Shown here in pieces: positions 62,206 through 64,000 of a stretch of DNA of 64,000 nt. Made by a program: the position numbers and the translations under genes. Below the pieces are notes generated by a model that saw only the letters and a list, made by a program, of their open reading frames with translations, was not told where the DNA came from and did no database searches. Within the stretch, counting starts at the first letter, position 1, and each line of letters starts with the position of its first letter. Source of the stretch: Candidatus Binatus soli (GTDB taxonomy: Bacteria; Desulfobacterota; Binatia; Binatales; Binataceae); the NCBI GenBank assembly GCA_002479255.1, contig DLMJ01000001.1, forward strand, positions 74,055 to 138,054, written 5' to 3'.

Positions 62206-62676
62206 ATGACGCAGCGGACATTTCTCGCACGCGCGGCCGTTGGGCTGCTCGCGCTATTCGCCGTCGCATGCTCCGCACTGAAAAGCGGGTCGCTAAGCAC
62301 CGGCATGACGCCCGCGCAAGCGGTGCAGGCGATGGGTCAGCCTGACCTGAAGGATAACATCGCCGATCCCAACCACAGCGGCGCCAGCGTGTTGCGATAC
62401 GTCTGGCTCGAGCCGGGCAAGGCGGCAATCTTCGGTTCCGACGATCGCCTCGCAAGCATCCAGGATGTCGAGACCAACACCAAGCAGCACGTCGAGCAGC
62501 AGGCTCGTGCCGAGGCGGCGGGGCCGCCGGAGCAGTTCGATCCGATCGAGACGCCGCTCAATTATCTGTTCTTTCCGGTCAAGGCTGCCACGATTTATTT
62601 CGGCGCTGGCGTCAATTGCGTCGGAGGCGGTGGCTGCCGGAAGCCGGAGCTTCCGTCGCCGGGTTCCGCCAGTTAG
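62206..62676 (+). CDS. BamE/SmpA-like lipoprotein
   Basis: A 156-residue lipoprotein. RTFLARAAVGLLALFAVAC has a good lipobox (VAVAC region), and the mature start LSTGMTPAQAVQAMGQPD resembles the conserved M-x-x-x-V-x-x-x-G-x-P motif of BamE/SmpA proteins. The segment YVWLEPGKAAIFGSDDRLAS would be the following beta-strands. A Cys pair near the end (VNCVGGGGC) is unusual for BamE. It lies 81 bases after mlaD and before the operon's terminator, so it may be the outer-membrane partner of this Mla system; that is inference. The ATG one codon earlier is equally good. Confidence 0.72.
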   Translation: MTQRTFLARAAVGLLALFAVACSALKSGSLSTGMTPAQAVQAMGQPDLKDNIADPNHSGASVLRYVWLEPGKAAIFGSDDRLASIQDVETNTKQHVEQQARAEAAGPPEQFDPIETPLNYLFFPVKAATIYFGAGVNCVGGGGCRKPELPSPGSAS

Positions 62677-62700
62677 TCCGGAATTCCTGGAACTGAGATG

Positions 62701-62738
62701 AAGCGGCGGCCGATCGTCGGATCGGCCGCCGCTTCTTT
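62701..62738 (+). terminator. Strong intrinsic terminator after the mla operon
   Basis: AAGCGGCGGCCGATC pairs perfectly with GATCGGCCGCCGCTT (15 bp, four-base loop GTCG), followed by CTTTT. It ends the rightward mla-lipoprotein transcript and lies between convergent genes, so it may also block the leftward one. Confidence 0.9.
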
Positions 62739-62753
62739 TGGCGCATCGCTCAT

Positions 62754-63473
62754 TTACGCTTGCGCTTCGCCGTTTACCTCGTGACCGTAGGGAGCCGCCG
62801 ATTCAACTGCGCCCAGATGCTGCCCGATTGGAATTGGATGACGGGACAACGTCGGTTCGACCGGGAATGGATTGTCAAACCGAATCCGCCGCAACGAATC
62901 GCTGGTCGTGAAGCCACCCGCGAACACATCATGCACCAGCTTCGCCAGCGCCTCACCCTCGAGCACCATCGGCTGCACCCATATCTGGCCGCCGTCGGTC
63001 GTCTCGCAGTACGGCCACACGAATGGATCGCCAGTCTTCGCAAAGTTGCTCCGTACATATGCGCCCGACTGGTCGCATGGCTTGAGGGTCGGGTAAACCA
63101 GCAATGCCTGGACCTGCATCAGGCCCGCCAGAATAATCGCGCCGTGCTGTGCCAGCAGACCGGCGCCTCTGGCGAACGACCACAGCTCTCCACCCTCGAT
63201 CACCGACCGCGGCGGCAGATGGGTCAAGTCGGGCCGCGGATAAGTTTGCGGGAAGCTGGCGAGATCGTGCATCACGAGTCCCGACATCATTTGCTCAGGG
63301 AGATCGTCGTCGTGCTCGAACAGCCCGTAGGGGAGCCCGTATTCGAGATGAATCTTCCCGACTTTGGACCGCCCCGTCTCCCGGAAGTGTGCGCCCTGCT
63401 CCGCGCGCGCCGCCTCCATCCGTTCGGCGAAAATTCGCCGTTCCCTCTCGGTCGTGAGTTGCCTTAGTTCCAT
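62754..63473 (-). CDS. Hypothetical protein
   Basis: A 239-residue soluble protein that I do not recognise. From the second ATG (63473, MELRQLTTERERRIF) it has a basic helical start, a middle with FARGAGLLAQHGAIILAGLM and VYPTLKPCDQSGAYVRSNFA, and a C-terminal VFAGGFTTSDSLRRIRFDNP. The GGAGGT directly abuts an earlier ATG at 63482 with no spacing, but stands ten bases from the ATG at 63473, so I favour the latter. No signal peptide or membrane helix is visible. The alternation of short strands and helices would suit an acyltransferase-like fold, but this is not a call. A hairpin lies in its leader. Confidence 0.6.
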   Translation of the reverse strand: MELRQLTTERERRIFAERMEAARAEQGAHFRETGRSKVGKIHLEYGLPYGLFEHDDDLPEQMMSGLVMHDLASFPQTYPRPDLTHLPPRSVIEGGELWSFARGAGLLAQHGAIILAGLMQVQALLVYPTLKPCDQSGAYVRSNFAKTGDPFVWPYCETTDGGQIWVQPMVLEGEALAKLVHDVFAGGFTTSDSLRRIRFDNPFPVEPTLSRHPIPIGQHLGAVESAAPYGHEVNGEAQA

Positions 63474-63493
63474 TGCGTTCATACCTCCTGCAG

Positions 63494-63513
63494 CGGGGAG
63501 TTGATTCTCCCCG
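63494..63513 (-). promoter_or_regulatory. Leader hairpin before the 239-residue gene
   Basis: CGGGGAG and CTCCCCG pair (7 bp, six-base loop TTGATT) ten bases upstream of the GGAGG ribosome site of the leftward gene. It may affect translation; it has no poly-T and is not a terminator. Confidence 0.45.
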
Positions 63514-63851
63514 TCGTTGCCGAATGGAACTTAAGACTGGCGCAACGACCCGGAAGCGAGGAGGCCTGCCCGTCGCTGACAGCTTGAAGAGGCGGTATGA
63601 AAATCGAACATGGCCTGGTAAAAGGCGAAGTCGCCCTCTTTTACGCCCGCCTTCGGGGCCGCTTTCGATGCGAACCGGATTGGATGGCGCCCGGAGAGTA
63701 CCGTCCCGGTCAACTCTGCTGGTGGTGGTCGCCACGAATGATTATTAAGTGACGCGGACGGTCGAATCCGCGGTCATTAGCTGACTCAGGGTGTCGTTAA
63801 CAGAGTCATGCTGTTAGCGCAAGTGCAACTCGCTGCGGTCTTTTTCGACAC
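63514..63851. other. Gap without a recognisable gene
   Basis: This 338-base stretch lies between the 239-residue gene and the rightmost promoter. It contains only short open frames on both strands without ribosome sites or family motifs, and no hairpin or repeat that I could find. Confidence 0.5.
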
Positions 63852-63881
63852 TTGCATCGCGGGCAGCTATCACCGTACACT
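63852..63881 (+). promoter_or_regulatory. Predicted promoter near the right edge
   Basis: TTGCAT (63852-63857), 18 bases, then TACACT (63876-63881), followed by GGGGGA and the start codons at 63905 and 63911. Confidence 0.45.
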
Positions 63882-63910
63882 CGATGTTCATAACTGGGGG
63901 ACCGTTGGTT

Positions 63911-64000
63911 GTGGCACTGAAGTCCGAGCGAAGTTTCGCGCTAGATGCACTGGTCGAAGAGATCCTGAGACGGGCGCGCTGTTCCCCGTCAGCACAAGTT
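63911..64000 (+). CDS. Start of an unidentified gene (partial, cut by window end)
   Basis: A GTG at 63911 opens 30 codons without a stop up to the window edge: VALKSERSFALDALVEEILR then RARCSPSAQV. A promoter and a purine-rich ribosome site (GGGGGA, about ten bases upstream) precede it, and the helical, charged reading looks like a real N-terminus. An in-frame TTG at 63905 is an alternative start. The family cannot be judged from so little. Confidence 0.4.
   Translation, partial: MALKSERSFALDALVEEILRRARCSPSAQV

Noticed and set aside
63531..63713. A 60-codon minus-strand open frame
   Set aside because: No ribosome site, no recognisable motif, and composition typical of chance frames here.

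Overview
This window looks like a chromosomal segment of a high-GC, Gram-negative, free-living bacterium. LolA, an Mla-type lipid transport operon, DUF1329 and several lipoproteins imply an outer membrane. RNase J, Lhr, NrtR and a phosphatidylcholine-synthase-like enzyme argue against an enteric relative. A deltaproteobacterial-type soil lineage (for example Binatota) would fit, but that is inference from gene content only. I saw no rRNA, tRNA, CRISPR array, integrase or transposase.

Layout. 1-2730 is an accessory island: a HigBA toxin-antitoxin pair cut by the window edge, a relic of a comEC 3' end, a small ORF broken by one TGA, and an AbiE-type toxin-antitoxin pair. It abuts the intact comEC (2728-5337), whose tail is duplicated by the relic. 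5490-9761 holds uvrC, a short-chain dehydrogenase and an aldo/keto reductase. 9865-10008 is a strong candidate structured RNA with C-rich loops and a terminator. 10142-20128 carries a PQQ-propeller lipoprotein, a ferredoxin, an FMN-binding protein, two TetR regulators, a phosphatase/phosphatidylcholine-synthase/hydrolase-like cluster, a nitroreductase and an isoprenylcysteine-methyltransferase-like protein. 20160-28035 is a leftward block: an Mrp-like ATPase, then a compact cluster rnj-ftsK-lolA-rimO-dksA.

28170-36579 carries ssb, a BrnTA pair, DUF309, an AhpD-like protein, ilvB, a thioredoxin-fold isomerase, DUF1329 and a VWA-FHA protein. 36694-42204 carries secreted proteins, an orphan EmrA-like adaptor and an aminoglycoside-phosphotransferase-fold kinase. 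Palindromic intergenic repeats at 21221-21454, 40961-41020 and 42350-42720 belong to one family. acnA and a 1507-residue lhr follow, then nadA with nrtR, a Cys-rich exported protein and a DedA protein. 53683-55889 is a lower-GC insert: a DNA methyltransferase fused to an Mrr-like nuclease domain, plus a membrane coiled-coil protein. The right end has a sigma-54 two-component pair, a gamma-glutamylcyclotransferase-like protein, and mlaEFD with a BamE-like lipoprotein closed by a 15-bp terminator hairpin.

How it fits together. Most of the window is housekeeping and envelope biology: lipid synthesis and transport, lipoprotein trafficking, DNA repair, RNA decay and NAD synthesis. Mobile or defence features sit at three places: the comEC-end island, the BrnTA pair after ssb, and the methyltransferase-nuclease insert. 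Several genes (higB, uvrC, tetR at 18764, lhr) have a -10 box only 7-10 bases from the start codon, suggesting leaderless or nearly leaderless mRNAs.
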